Part shown: piece after piece, positions 1 through 11,100 of the stretch | Layout of the letters: every line of letters starts with the position of its first letter | Position numbering within the stretch: the first letter of the stretch is position 1 | Assembly (NCBI GenBank): GCA_039602395.1 | Contig: JBCNJP010000006.1 | Span: forward strand, 65,786,509-65,850,508 | DNA length: 64,000 nt | Origin: Deinandra increscens subsp. villosa | Lineage: Eukaryota; Streptophyta; Magnoliopsida; Asterales; Asteraceae | Reading direction: 5' to 3' | The notes under the pieces: model-generated | Databases searched by the model: none | Told to the model about the DNA's origin: nothing | The model's input: the letters and a program-made list of their open reading frames with translations, nothing else | Position numbers and translations under genes: made by a program

Positions 1-430
1 TTGAAGGAGGTTGTTCAATGTGGTTGGGGTTCATTTTTTTTAAAGAGTGTGATAGAGAGTGGATATTTATATATATGTTTAAAGTGAAAAAACAGTGTGA
101 GAAAAAGGTTGGAAATAGTGGGCATTTATAGTGTTTAAAAAAATGGGTTTTTGAAAAATTATTTTTTTTTTAAAATAATAAAATAGCCGTTTGGGGGGGG
201 GGGGGGGGCACAGCCCAACGGCTCTCTCCCCGTGGTTTTCCGATTCGGCGTCGGTGTCCCATCTCCCATCCCCGATCGGTGCCCCCGAAACGTGGATGAT
301 GGTGTTCCCGAACCCCCGAAACCCCCGAACCTCCCCGATTTAGGCTCTCCCGAACCCATTACTTTTAACCTTACTACTTGGGTGATAAACCCGTCAAAAC
401 GGGAAAATGTCTTATTTTGATTTTGACTGA
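1..430 (-). repeat. PIF/Harbinger-related non-coding remnant next to the REX1-B promoter
   Basis: This stretch has no gene. From about 60 to 225 it resembles the upstream region of the PIF/Harbinger transposase at 54886-56154 (its 56160-56300 flank): a T-rich run, then AATAGCCGTT, then AACGGCT. In the 56.27 kb copy AGCCGTT and AACGGCT form a tight palindrome; here they are separated by a run of 16 G (193-208) and a few bases. The resemblance was judged by eye. It puts an old transposon end directly upstream of the REX1-B gene. Confidence 0.35.
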
Positions 431-509
431 CGTCCGTGTAAAAGGACGCGAGGGTTGGGTTTGTAGTTAGTTGTATTCGACGGAAGAGAGAAGAGGATCC
501 ATCCATCGC

Positions 510-3265
510 ATGGAAGATTTCGATAATAAATTGAGAATATCGGAAGCCATGGATGCCACCTCCAACAACCTCGAAATCGTCTCCTTGCTTCGCCAATTTC
601 TTCGTGTTCAGCAGCGGAGAGCGGAAGCCTACGCAAAACTCAAAAAGTTCGTATTCAAATACCTTTGTTTCTGCATTTTTTTTTCTTCTTCAGTCGTAGA
701 TCAATCTAATATCTGAGTTGGAAATTTCAAGAGAGTTAGATGCGTTTTCAGAGATGTTGATCTTCGGTTTTTCCATTAGTTAGGGTTCAATACGATGACA
801 ATTTACTTGCCATAAAATACTCATAAGTCATATCAGACTCGCACCAAATTATTTAAAGTGCTTTTTGTGCAGTGTGCAAACACATAAGATCATGCCTGTA
901 ACCTTGATATAGCTTCAATTCAGTTGAGGTTTTTGATTATGTTTGATTCACTTGCCAAAAACAGTTACTGATTAATTGTAATAGTGTAAAACAATATTCA
1001 TCGGTAAAATGAATTAATTTAATGTAAAATCATTATTGTTATCTTATGTAGTATGATGAGCACTTACAGTTTACATGTGTTAACTAGACATGACTTTCCA
1101 TTGATCAATTTAGGTGTTTGGATAGTGGATTTGCTGGTTTTAGTTTGTGATTTATTGATGCTAACAGTATGTGTTTATGTTGTTTAAATGCATTTATATT
1201 TTTTTTAGATCTTCCATATGGATCTTGTTATTTAATATGATGCTTCGTTCGACCAAAAGATTTTGTTATGTGACATAAAAAATGATTTGAAGACTATTCC
1301 TTAATGCTAATCCTTCCTTTAGTACCTGACTACCTTGGATACCTTCCACCTAGCATCTCTTAGTCATTCCTAAAGTACAAGCTGTCATCTTGTTCAACAT
1401 GTCACTCATGCCCGTATCTTGACATCCTCGGTCTTTTTAATTTTGTCCGATATACTTTTACTCCTACTAATTTAAAAATGGTATTAGAGTAGATGAGATT
1501 TTGTTTTGTTTACATTAACCTATGGTAAAGTATAAAAGGAAAGCATCATTCACACCTTATAGTGATTTCTTGAGAATTTTATATCATTGACATGGATGAA
1601 GATTATGCAATGCAGGGAAATATGTATGCATACAAAGTAATAGCAGTTGGTAATTTTCTGATGTATATCGATTATCGAAGTTTGATCATTCAGAGGGCTC
1701 AATGGATCCCTACAAAGTAATAGCAGATAAGAATTTTATCATATACATCGAGTATCGAAGTTTGATCACTCAAAGGGCTCACTCAATGTAGTTATTTTTT
1801 CCTGGTGCAATGTTGTTGTTCAGTTGACTAACTAGAGTGTTCACTATGATTATTGTCATATATAAACTTCTATCACGTTATATTTAAATCCTTCATAAAT
1901 CCCGTGAGAACCTTTTCACTAAGTCTACTTAGATGAGCATTTAAATTCTCTACTGAAAAGCTAGGTCTTCTCAGAACTCTCTTTATAGTTGATTTTATCA
2001 TACTTGAGGACATATAGCCGTTTGGGTACTTTTGTTTACTTTTTTTTATACAAAAAGTTGAAGTTGATTATGTTTATTCTCGCTTTGTAGTTAGATTGAA
2101 AATTCTAGCTATGTGATATTTAAATTCATAAGCAAGTGATATGAATATATAACTTGTTACCTCTTAGGTATTGTCATACTATATTCTAGTAACCTATTTT
2201 GATGGTACCTTTTAGTCTACATTCACTTTCGTAGTAGCTTTAATGTTTAAACATTAAAATTGTTTGTGCTGGGAACTTATCTAATACACGGTTATTGGCA
2301 GGGGATTTAGTGAATTGGGAGATTCTGCCTACCAACAACTTTGTAGTGAGATCACAGTGCAATTTAATGACTGTTCAAAGGAGGTGAGCGACATCTTTCA
2401 CCTTCTCTCTGAGGTTTTAATGATATTAAATTGATGATGTTTTCAATAACATAAGCGCAGGTCCTTGCATTGGAGGCGACATTTCTCAGTCCCAATTATT
2501 GCCGAAATGACTTGGCTTCTTTGCTGAGATCTGTTCAAGTACAAGAAAAGCAAAAACTGCATCTGGTAGTGTAAACTTTAGTCACATGACTTCCGAGTCC
2601 ATTTCACTCTCTTATTTATCTTTTTTACTTGCAAGTTGCAAACTAGCAAAACAGGTCTGCTTGACCCAAAATACTCTTTTTTTCCTTCTTTTAATTAATA
2701 TTTAATGTCATATAATCGGAAAAATGATATTAATCATATTATTTCAATAATAACCTAACCTTTAGTGATTTTAGGAGTTTATACGCTTCAAAATACCCCT
2801 GGGGCAGCTTATTAACCAGTTTACAACATTTTGAAATGGGTAGTTCAGGTTTCCAATAACATAGTTTTATAATCATATTAAAAGCATTACTAATTTATAA
2901 AATATCACCCAACTTGGCACGTTTTGTCGCGTAAATGAAATGTCATTTAACGATTTGTTCTTGCTAAACAACAGACTGCAACAGTGGAGGTTCTGAAGAA
3001 AGCGGGTCGTCCATCAGAGCGTCTGGTGAGCCATGAAAACTGCAAAATCAGAAATGAGCATGAATGTGTGCATGTCCATGAGATAACTGAAGCAGCTGGA
3101 ACCGAAGACGCAGAAGCGGATGCGAGATATGATAATGCTATGAAGGAAGCCATTCAAGGGGTGCAGGATGCAGTCACCACCATTAATGAGCATCTTGAAG
3201 AAGTCAGGTATGAAATTGCTGCCCTGGAGGAAGAAAATACAATTCCAACCACCTCTTACAAATAA
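510..3265 (+). CDS. REX1B: REX1-B-like DNA repair family protein, 4 exons
   Basis: Exons are 510-646, 2302-2383, 2461-2565 and 2975-3265, all with GT-AG junctions and unbroken phase, giving 204 residues and a TAA stop. The first exon encodes LLRQFLRVQQRRAEAYAKL, followed after splicing by GFSELGDSAYQQLC; this RxQQxRAxAYxxLxxGF block is the hallmark of the REX1-B family, first linked to nucleotide excision repair in Chlamydomonas. The rest is mostly helical and acidic, with a C-terminal helix ending VRYEIAALEEE. No enzyme motif is visible, so the biochemical role is unknown. An in-frame ATG at 471 would add 13 residues; I prefer 510 because the homologous part starts just after it. The exon 4 end could alternatively splice at 3208 (AG|GTATGA), but reading through gives a natural acidic tail. 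It converges on the SMC3 3' half, whose stop is at 8191. Family assignment is from memory of the motif. Confidence 0.72.
1631..1790 (+). repeat. Imperfect tandem duplication, 80 bp period, in REX1-B intron 1
   Basis: Two copies of an ~80 bp unit start at 1631 and 1711, both with TACAAAGTAATAGCAG and a later CGAAGTTTGATCA block. The intron (647-2301) shows no other feature I recognise. Confidence 0.6.
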
Positions 3266-5433
3266 TAATTATCTGTTGTTTTGTGACCAATTTCCATCTA
3301 TTTTCTTGTGGATTATTGGGTTATGTTTTATCACTAGAATAATAAACTTTATATTTGCTTTAAATAGATATAATAAACTATAAGGAGACTCAAAATGTAA
3401 GTATGAGGCATTAATAAACTCTAACTAATTACTAATTAACCTAGAAGCACTATGAAATTGTATTGTGTTGTACTTGTCATACTAACTAGAAGTACTATAA
3501 ACAAACTCTAAATAATTACTAATTAACCTGATTAGTAACCCAACTAATAGCTTTTTTTTTTTTTTTGTTATTTAACAATAAAAATATAAGGACACATGAG
3601 ATGACTTTTGTGTAATTAAACTATAGAAATTCATGCTGCATCGTGTGAGAAAATTTGCTAGTTAATTTACATATTTATCAAGGTCATCCCTATAGATGTG
3701 AATTCTAACGCTCCTGAAATATGAACTGAATATTATATTATTGTTACAAATGTCATTTAAATTTTTCCATATTATATGCTAATGATAAATGTAATAGTCA
3801 TGTGTTGCACATGACCACCACCTCCAAATTTGTTATAAATATATACAATGTAAACTCAAAAGGGGATACTTGATATCATCGTCTTAAATTATACTCTATT
3901 TCTTCGGAGATTATTATATTATTTGGGTTTTACTTATGTTCAGTTGTAACTCAATATTTTATGAAAATTTAATAAACTATATGTAAACGCAAATGTGTCA
4001 AACCAAACAATCTCCTCCATTCTACCCCAAAGATGGAAATGTGTACAATGCATGGATGATCTAAGCCACCTTGACTCAAGAACTCTCTTGTCCACCTCTG
4101 TGACCCTCCAACTGAAGGATACAAGCACTAAGTTAGTATACATAACCATCACCTTAATTAAATGTAAGAATGAGTTCTAAAGTTCATCTCAAGGTTTCAC
4201 AAGCTCCCTTGCAATCAATTTGGTCTCCTCATATCTCCAAGTTAGCTCCTGGTCATCCACAGCTGAGCAGAGAGAGTTTTCCCCACATGATCTTGTGCAC
4301 AAATGACCAAAAATGATCAAAATCCGTTTATATCATCTGAATCTCATACGACCGTGTCCATATATGTCATATCGTGAACAGGTAGGTACCGACTTGAAGT
4401 GTAGGATCTCCATGACCCGACCGATGTGGTCGTATTGCCCATTCCAAGACCATACACCTATATGGTCTTCCCAATTTTTGCAAGTTTTTCTCAACTTGTT
4501 ATCGGTATTGCATTCGTTTCGATGAGGAGTGTTACATCATGCAAGACTCGCGAGGCACTATCCATAATGGTAACTAATTGGATTTTGCCACATGGCTAAT
4601 GGACCAATAATATGCCACCACATGGGCAAAAAATATTATTATTTTTTGGGTTTTTTTCGTGGTGGTTTTACACTGTCGTGTTTACGTATCCTTTTTTAGT
4701 TATCTATGTTATTCTAGTTTAATCAAATTCATCGTCTTTTTATATTTACGTTTTCTTTACGTTACGCTTTTTTCTATTTTCTTTTTGGTTTCATTAGTTA
4801 TACTTTTACACCGTAGCATTCACATATCATTTTTTTAGTTTTCTCTATTATTTTAGTTTTATGTCATTGCAGGATTTTTTTCTTCTTCTTTTTGCGTTTT
4901 CTATACATTGCGCTTTAGCAATGCAGTTGTTTTGTGTCTCACATCATTTTAGCCGCAACGATTGGGTAGTGAAATCTATTTATGTACAAAAGATAAATGT
5001 TGATTATAGATGCATCAGCCACCAAATGAAACCCGTCACAATATGTGAGCTTGCATTCTAGTACTATAACGAAGAACAAGCCATAGCAACACTAACATTA
5101 TTTAATCGGGCTATGCTACGCTAATATTTAATTTATTATTAGTATTTTTTTTTATCAAAGCACAATGAATTTAGCATAGAAATTGATAGTGTAATGAGTA
5201 CAATCGTGTAACATAACTTTTAGGTACTCAGCTTAACGTTTTAAGCGTTTAGCTTTCTAATTTTAATGTCGTTACACAGTATTTTATGTTTTTTATTTAC
5301 TTTACGTTGAATTATAGCAATACAATTATTTTTACACGAATAGCAAATCTAGTATATTATATTTGTAAAGGTGTTATATACTTTTCCCTCTTTCAAATAG
5401 TACCATATACTTTTAATTCTTTACAATTTCACC
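3266..5433. other. Gene-free AT-rich spacer with old repeat debris
   Basis: There is no coding region here. A short direct repeat (TAATTACTAATTAACCT type) occurs near 3425 and 3510. From about 4670 to 5340 there are T-rich blocks with TTACGTTTTCTTTACGTTACGC-like words that recur in reverse complement near 30170-30230, so this is probably part of a dispersed, possibly Helitron-like, repeat. Small ORFs at 4313-4525 and 4861-5061 have no recognisable domain. Confidence 0.4.
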
Positions 5434-6431
5434 ACCAAACAAATTTCTTTTCAATTTAACCATATACTTTTGCTTCTTTATAATTTCACCCCTATTGTTA
5501 AGAATTGTTTACTTTTGCTTTTTAATTTACCTTATACTTTTACTTCTTTATAATTTCACTATCAAATAATATTATATATCACATTTATATATTATGCAAT
5601 TAGCAAATTGCGTTTTGTGAGTAATTTCATACAGTTGATTTTAGTTTGTTCATTTTAGTTTGAACGAGGGTTAAACAAATATGTGCTAATATAGAAACTG
5701 TATCAATCAACTCACATACTCCCTGGGTATATAATCTGTATAAGTCGGGTCACTAACCGATTTACTCCCATGGTATATAACTCGTATCAACCAGGCTCAT
5801 CTACACCCATGTAGAACCTGTAACAGTTAGGACGCATACTCTCCATGTATAAAACCATCTAAGGTTTTACTAGTATCATTTATCATGGTCGCGTGGAGAG
5901 ACTCACCGTTGAAGGGAGGAGAAATAGAGGTAGGGCTAAACTAAAGTGGGAGGAGCAAATTAGACATGATATGTTAGACTTGCACTTATTTGAGGACATG
6001 ATCAATGATAGGAGAGTCTGGAGAAGTAAGATAAATGTTAGAGATTTTTAGGGTGGTTTGTTCGCTTATCTCCTCGTTTCTTTTGCGTGTAATTGTCTGC
6101 TTTTTTAGGGTCCTGTGTGGGTGTGTACTCTTTCCGGTTGGGATTTTTATTTATTTATTTAGTTATTTATTCTCCGCATTGCCTACCTATTGCATGCGTG
6201 TTGTTTTTTCTCGTGGCCTTTCTTTTATTCTACCTTTGGGTCGTACTTATTGTTATGTCGGCTATATTGGTCATGTTCTGTTTTGGTTTGGGCTTTTTCC
6301 GAGTCGGGGGTCTCTTCGGGCACATCCTCTTTATCCTGTGTGATAAAGGCAAGGTCTGTCCTCTTCGCACCCTCCCCAGACCATACCTTATGGGTGAGAT
6401 TTCTACTGGGTATGTTGTTGTTGTTGTTGTA
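5434..6431 (+). mobile_element. RTE-type LINE 3' end (5'-truncated), with shared AT-rich leader
   Basis: A frame ending at the TAG at 6049-6051 reads KLKWEEQIRHDMLDL...INDRRVWRSKINVRDF, the typical extreme C-terminus of plant RTE-clade reverse transcriptases. The element ends in a TTG microsatellite at about 6412-6431, also typical of RTE tails. Bases 5434-6229 are nearly identical to the reverse complement of 28610-29427, and that shared block also includes ~440 bp of AT-rich non-RTE sequence upstream. The overlapping ORFs at 6035-6543 lie in the 3' untranslated tail and are not genes. Confidence 0.62.
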
Positions 6432-7029
6432 TTTATCCTGGTCGCGGTCCGCCGTCATAGGTGATTTTTGGTATACTCGTCTTGCATCTCATTGGGCTCT
6501 GAGCCTCTGTACCGGTGGGAGCACCATACCACCCATTCGCTAGGCGGTTTCTTCACCGCCCCGATTTTATCCCTCGTATTTTGCTTATATGAGGTATTCA
6601 AGTGAAATTCTAGATCTTGAAGACAACAAATCAACATATCTTAAGGTGATCCTATATATTTAGTATAGAGAGTTCATGATAAAATTATACTTTTGATGTA
6701 CAATATATAGGCAATGTTTTGAAAATTTAGATTAATACTACTCTCATCTTTGCGAGTGGGCTTTATGTAACTAGTAAAATTGTTATGTTATAACCTCGAT
6801 ATCATAGATTCAAGTCATGTAAAATAAGTTTTACACAAAAGTGAGTGTAGGGTAAAGTTGCATCAATCAAACTGCAAAGCAACACGACTGCTCCCCTAGC
6901 CCTACAGATTGTACACAGAGCTAGAGTTATTTTCAAACAACAAGTTTGTCTTTTTTTTTAATTAATTCATATTTATTTTTATTTAGCAAAGTAATTATTT
7001 TCAGATTAACAGCATTTGCATTAAAAAAT
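6432..7029. other. Gene-free sequence after the LINE tail
   Basis: From 6440 to 6600 the sequence is more GC-rich and could be debris of another element, but nothing is diagnostic. From 6600 to 7029 it is AT-rich and I see no feature. Confidence 0.3.
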
Positions 7030-7140
7030 AATAAAAAGTTGAAAGACAGTAAATTTGAAAAATGTGATGAAGCACGATGATGTAGCTTAAGTAAATATAA
7101 CAATTTGAAAAATGTGATGAAGGACGATGATGTAGCTGTA
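7030..7140 (+). repeat. Short tandem duplication (AATTTGAAAAATGTGATGAA unit)
   Basis: The block AATTTGAAAAATGTGATGAA followed by G(C/G)ACGATGATGTAGCT occurs at about 7050-7086 and again at about 7102-7138, a period near 52 bp. Confidence 0.6.
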
Positions 7141-7177
7141 AAATATACTAAAATAATGACCATTTTACATAACCGTT

Positions 7178-7650
7178 ATGCCTCCTATGGATTATCCATT
7201 CAGTAACTTACGTGTAAGTTTTGTTTTTACCCGACGACTTGCTCATCAAGACAAAACGCATTTTAGTGAAGAAAGTTTCTACCTACAAGGAAGGTTTGCC
7301 TTCAACCGATGTGGGATTTACAGCTCCACCTCCTATAGAGAGCCCAACGTCCTCGATGGCACATCAATCCAACCCCTGGCTCTAATACCATATGTCCATA
7401 TGTAACAACCCAAGCCATCTGTACCAAGACATCTGTTTTGCCCCCCTATGAATTCCCGATCCAAGAAACTCACGGTTTTATTTTCACCCAACGAGTTGCT
7501 CGCCTAGACATAACCCATCTTGATGGAGAAGGTTCTCACTTCCTTAAGGAAGACTTTGTTCTCCCCTCAACCGATACGAGATTTACCGTAGCGCCAAAGA
7601 GTGACAGAATGGTAAACTATGATATACAACAAACCATCGCCCCGTAAACA
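7178..7650 (+). repeat. Diverged tandem pair of ~260 bp units
   Basis: Two blocks, 7178-7400 and 7438-7650, share an ordered series of words: ATGCC/TTGCC CCCTATG, TTTTTACCCGACGA versus TTTTCACCCAACGA, a CTTGCTC / GTTGCTC word, and CAACCGATGTGGGATTTA versus CAACCGATACGAGATTTA. Each opens a similar short reading frame (75 and 69 codons) but the identity runs through any frame, so I treat them as a duplicated non-coding repeat. The ACCGATGTGGGA word is common in plant dispersed repeats. Function is unknown. Confidence 0.4.
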
Positions 7651-8190
7651 AGAGATGGAATAAAATACCAAAAGCAAGCAACTAATGTTAAGTATTTGTA
7701 CAGATAGTAGTTGAAACAAACACAAAGGGTACAGTCACCAGAGACTAACATCAAGACACATACTAGATCTAGATACCAAGTATCACCTACTGTCTACAGG
7801 GACTTTTCTTGTTCAACTTCAAATCCCCTGTCCACATTGAGTCGCTACAATAAAACACAGCAAATCCTGGTGAGATGTGACGCACGGGTACATATGTTTT
7901 ACGGGGTCAAACAAGAACAATAAAAAATAGTAACCCAAAGGAAACAAGTACAGAAGGCTATCGAAAAGTGTTATTTTAGTAACTAAATAAAACCTCAGAG
8001 ATCATTTTATTTAAAATAACATATTATTATTAAGGAAAATAAAATTACCCGTTAACCCGTAACCCAACTTGTTATTTTTTGTTAGAGCCAACATGTATAT
8101 GACCTTACATAATATACTGAAGCAAAACTTGAATATAGCACATTACTATGCATCATGTCAGAATAAAAAGTTATGTTTGACGTTTGTACC
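7651..8190. other. SMC3 3' flank / 3' UTR region, no other feature seen
   Basis: This is AT-rich sequence downstream of the SMC3 stop (minus strand). Part of it should be the SMC3 3' UTR, but I cannot fix a poly(A) site. The small ORFs have no recognisable domain. Confidence 0.3.
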
Positions 8191-11100
8191 TCATTCAGCG
8201 TTATGGGACTGGTCATGCTCGATGAAATCCAATGCTTCATCCATGGTGACAACATTTACATGACTAACCCGGTTTTTGTGGGTCACACCATATATCTTGT
8301 CAGCAACTTTCACAAGTTCAGATCGGAATGTTGTTGTAATGAACTGTGTGCTTGCCATATCTGCTAAACGACGAACCATATCTAAAAGGTTGTCAAGAAT
8401 ACAAATAAAAGAACATATGATGCAACACATGCTAGTCGAGGTCAGCAATCTATTTGACTAGCTGACACTAAACAATAGATGTGGCACTTTCAACTCGACC
8501 CTTTTATCTAGAAAGTTGGTACCCACGGCCTGTAAGCGGATTGGTGTTGGCCCCCACAAAAGTGGTGTGGGTTCAAATCCTTGCAAGTGCAAGTGGATAG
8601 GTGGTGTTGAAGGAGTTTTAATTTATAAAATAAAGCTAAAAGAATTGATCAAAAGGGTTGAAAGTCACCTAAAGTCCATTCTAAAGCAAAGCATGTGACG
8701 TAACTAAATTTTTGAGAAGAAATTAGATTATGAATTATAATTATTGAAAGTATATGATTTTTTGTAATCATATTTGACACTAACGATTTATAAAACGATT
8801 CAAAAATCTGGAGTGTTGTGAGCCAAAGCATACCAAAAGATTCTGTTTTGTGACGTTACCCAGCCAGCCAAACCTCGTTACCTTGCCACCTGACCCCCTC
8901 TATAATATTATCAACAAAAATTCAAGTATGAGGCAGGATACTTCCGACTGCTGTTCGATACTGAGGATCTAGTGCGGCATCGATCTCATCAAAAAGGTAA
9001 AATGGAGCTGGATCACATCGCTGTATGGCAAATATCAGTGCCAATGCAACCACAGTCTTCTGACCTCCAGACAATTGCTTCATGGACTGTGTCTCCCCTT
9101 GTCCAGTGAAAGAAACCTGCCATATTAATACCAAATGAGATATGAATCCGACACCTACATACAGCAGCAGCTGACACGTCGGAATTGAAACTACATGACA
9201 CAGTAGACCAGCAGGTATATGGAATTTGAGGTCAAGATACGTATGACTAGTCAGTTTCTTATTAAAATATAAATGGGTCGATTTGGTTTGTCTCAAACAG
9301 GTAAGATGGGTCAAATCAAATAATTAGCTAGAAATAAAACAGGTCAAGGTTGAAACTTGAAAGCCGTTCAAATTCTACTTCATTACGCATAGAACCTCCA
9401 AAATCGTTTTATTGTAACTTGTAAGATTCAGATCATCATTCTGGTACTGCTTATTCACAGTTTGTAAAAAAAAACAAATTAAAAAAGAGCTTTAGAAAGA
9501 AAGTTCTAGTACATCAACCCGTCCATAAAACAAGGTAACACAACCCAACCCGTTAGCCAAATTGCCAGAACCACTTATCTTGCCACATCTGACTATGATA
9601 AAGGAGTGTTTTAGAAAAGACATGCCTTCACTTTCACGCCGATGTATTTTTCAACACGCCCTTCAGTATCAACCCGAGGCCCATCCTCGTCATAATCTTC
9701 AGCAGGATCACCGTCCTGCTTTGTTTGAAGTGGCAAGCAGCAAATTAGAAATGCCAGGAATGTAAAAAATGAACAGAAGAAACTGACAAAAACCAACCTT
9801 TTTCTTCATCATGATCAAATATCCATGACCGCCTTGGACAAGTTCAGAAAATACATCTCGAAAATGTTTAGCCACACCTTTGAAAGTACGCTCTATAGAT
9901 TCATCCTTGCGTTGATCCAGCACCGATACAAGTTCTTTGATTTTCTGTATATAAGATGGGTTAAACCTTTCCTAAGTATCAGTGACACCACTGAATACGC
10001 ACAGGTATGTTCTCAAGTTCTCTTTTGGAGAAAAACAAAGAGGATTCTTTGAAAGAATCAAGAGCAATTTCGGGTGTTCTCTCCAGAACTTCCTCTCAAA
10101 TGTGAGAAAGATAAAGATGAAAGATTCTTATGGTTTTTGCAATGAATATACCACCAGAAACCTAAATAAACAAACATATTTAACACTCTAAGGGTAGCAT
10201 TGAAAAACTGATGACACTCTTTCCCTTCTCTAAATCGATAATGAGAAGAAGTATAATTGTTACACTTGCTTTTCCTTTCCATTTGGAGAACATGTAAACA
10301 AAATTTTTACTACCCTTACCTTTTTCTCCCAACTCCAAGTAAAAGTGAAAATATATATGATTGGCTTACCTCGTCACCAGCATCAAGTTCTTGTTGTCGC
10401 TTCTGGAGTTCTTCTCTTTGATCCGTAAAGTTTGCATACTGATCAAGTGCTTTCTTGTTTACATGACTGAACTGCTTTAGCTGCTCGTTGCACTTGTGCA
10501 GCTTTTTATACAAGTCCTTTATGTTCTTTTGCTTGAAACTTGATACAAGAAAAAACAGACACCAAGTTAATCTTTTTCGCCTACGAATTTCAGGTGCAAG
10601 TTTGACCCACTGACTTAATTTTGGACTATGGCTTATCTCTAACGGGTCAGAATGGTAATTTGAAAGGCAGCTAAAACAATATGGAATATGGGTCTAGCGA
10701 ATATATTTTTAAAGTTACATTATGACTTAATTTTTATTATGTTGGGAAAGAAGGTATATGACATTTGATACCAGAAAAAATAGACACCAAGATAATCTTT
10801 TTCACCGATGAATTTGAGGTGGCAAGTTCAACCCATTGACTTATGAATGGGTCAATTTAAGAGTGTGTTATCTCTAACGCGTCAATGGTAATTTAAAATG
10901 ACAGCAAAGAAGAAATATAGCATATGTGCCAAGCGAATCAAAAGGTCAAAAATGACAGAAATGTATTTTTTATTATAATGCCCTAAATGACTACGATGCA
11001 CGGAAACACCGGGTAGATGCCGTCTCCCGTACTAGAAACGCGATGGGCACGGAAACCTCATGGGAACGCCGCCGAAACGTTTCTTGACCGTTTCCGAAAG

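Noticed and set aside
6035..6543. Hydrophobic 102-123 codon ORFs suggesting a membrane protein
   Set aside because: They overlap one another in the RTE 3' untranslated tail, and the sequence recurs in the 28.6 kb copy with frame changes.
8531..8600. A functional tRNA gene
   Set aside because: A and B boxes are present but acceptor and anticodon stems do not pair convincingly; a SINE head is the better reading. The same holds at 22383-22435.
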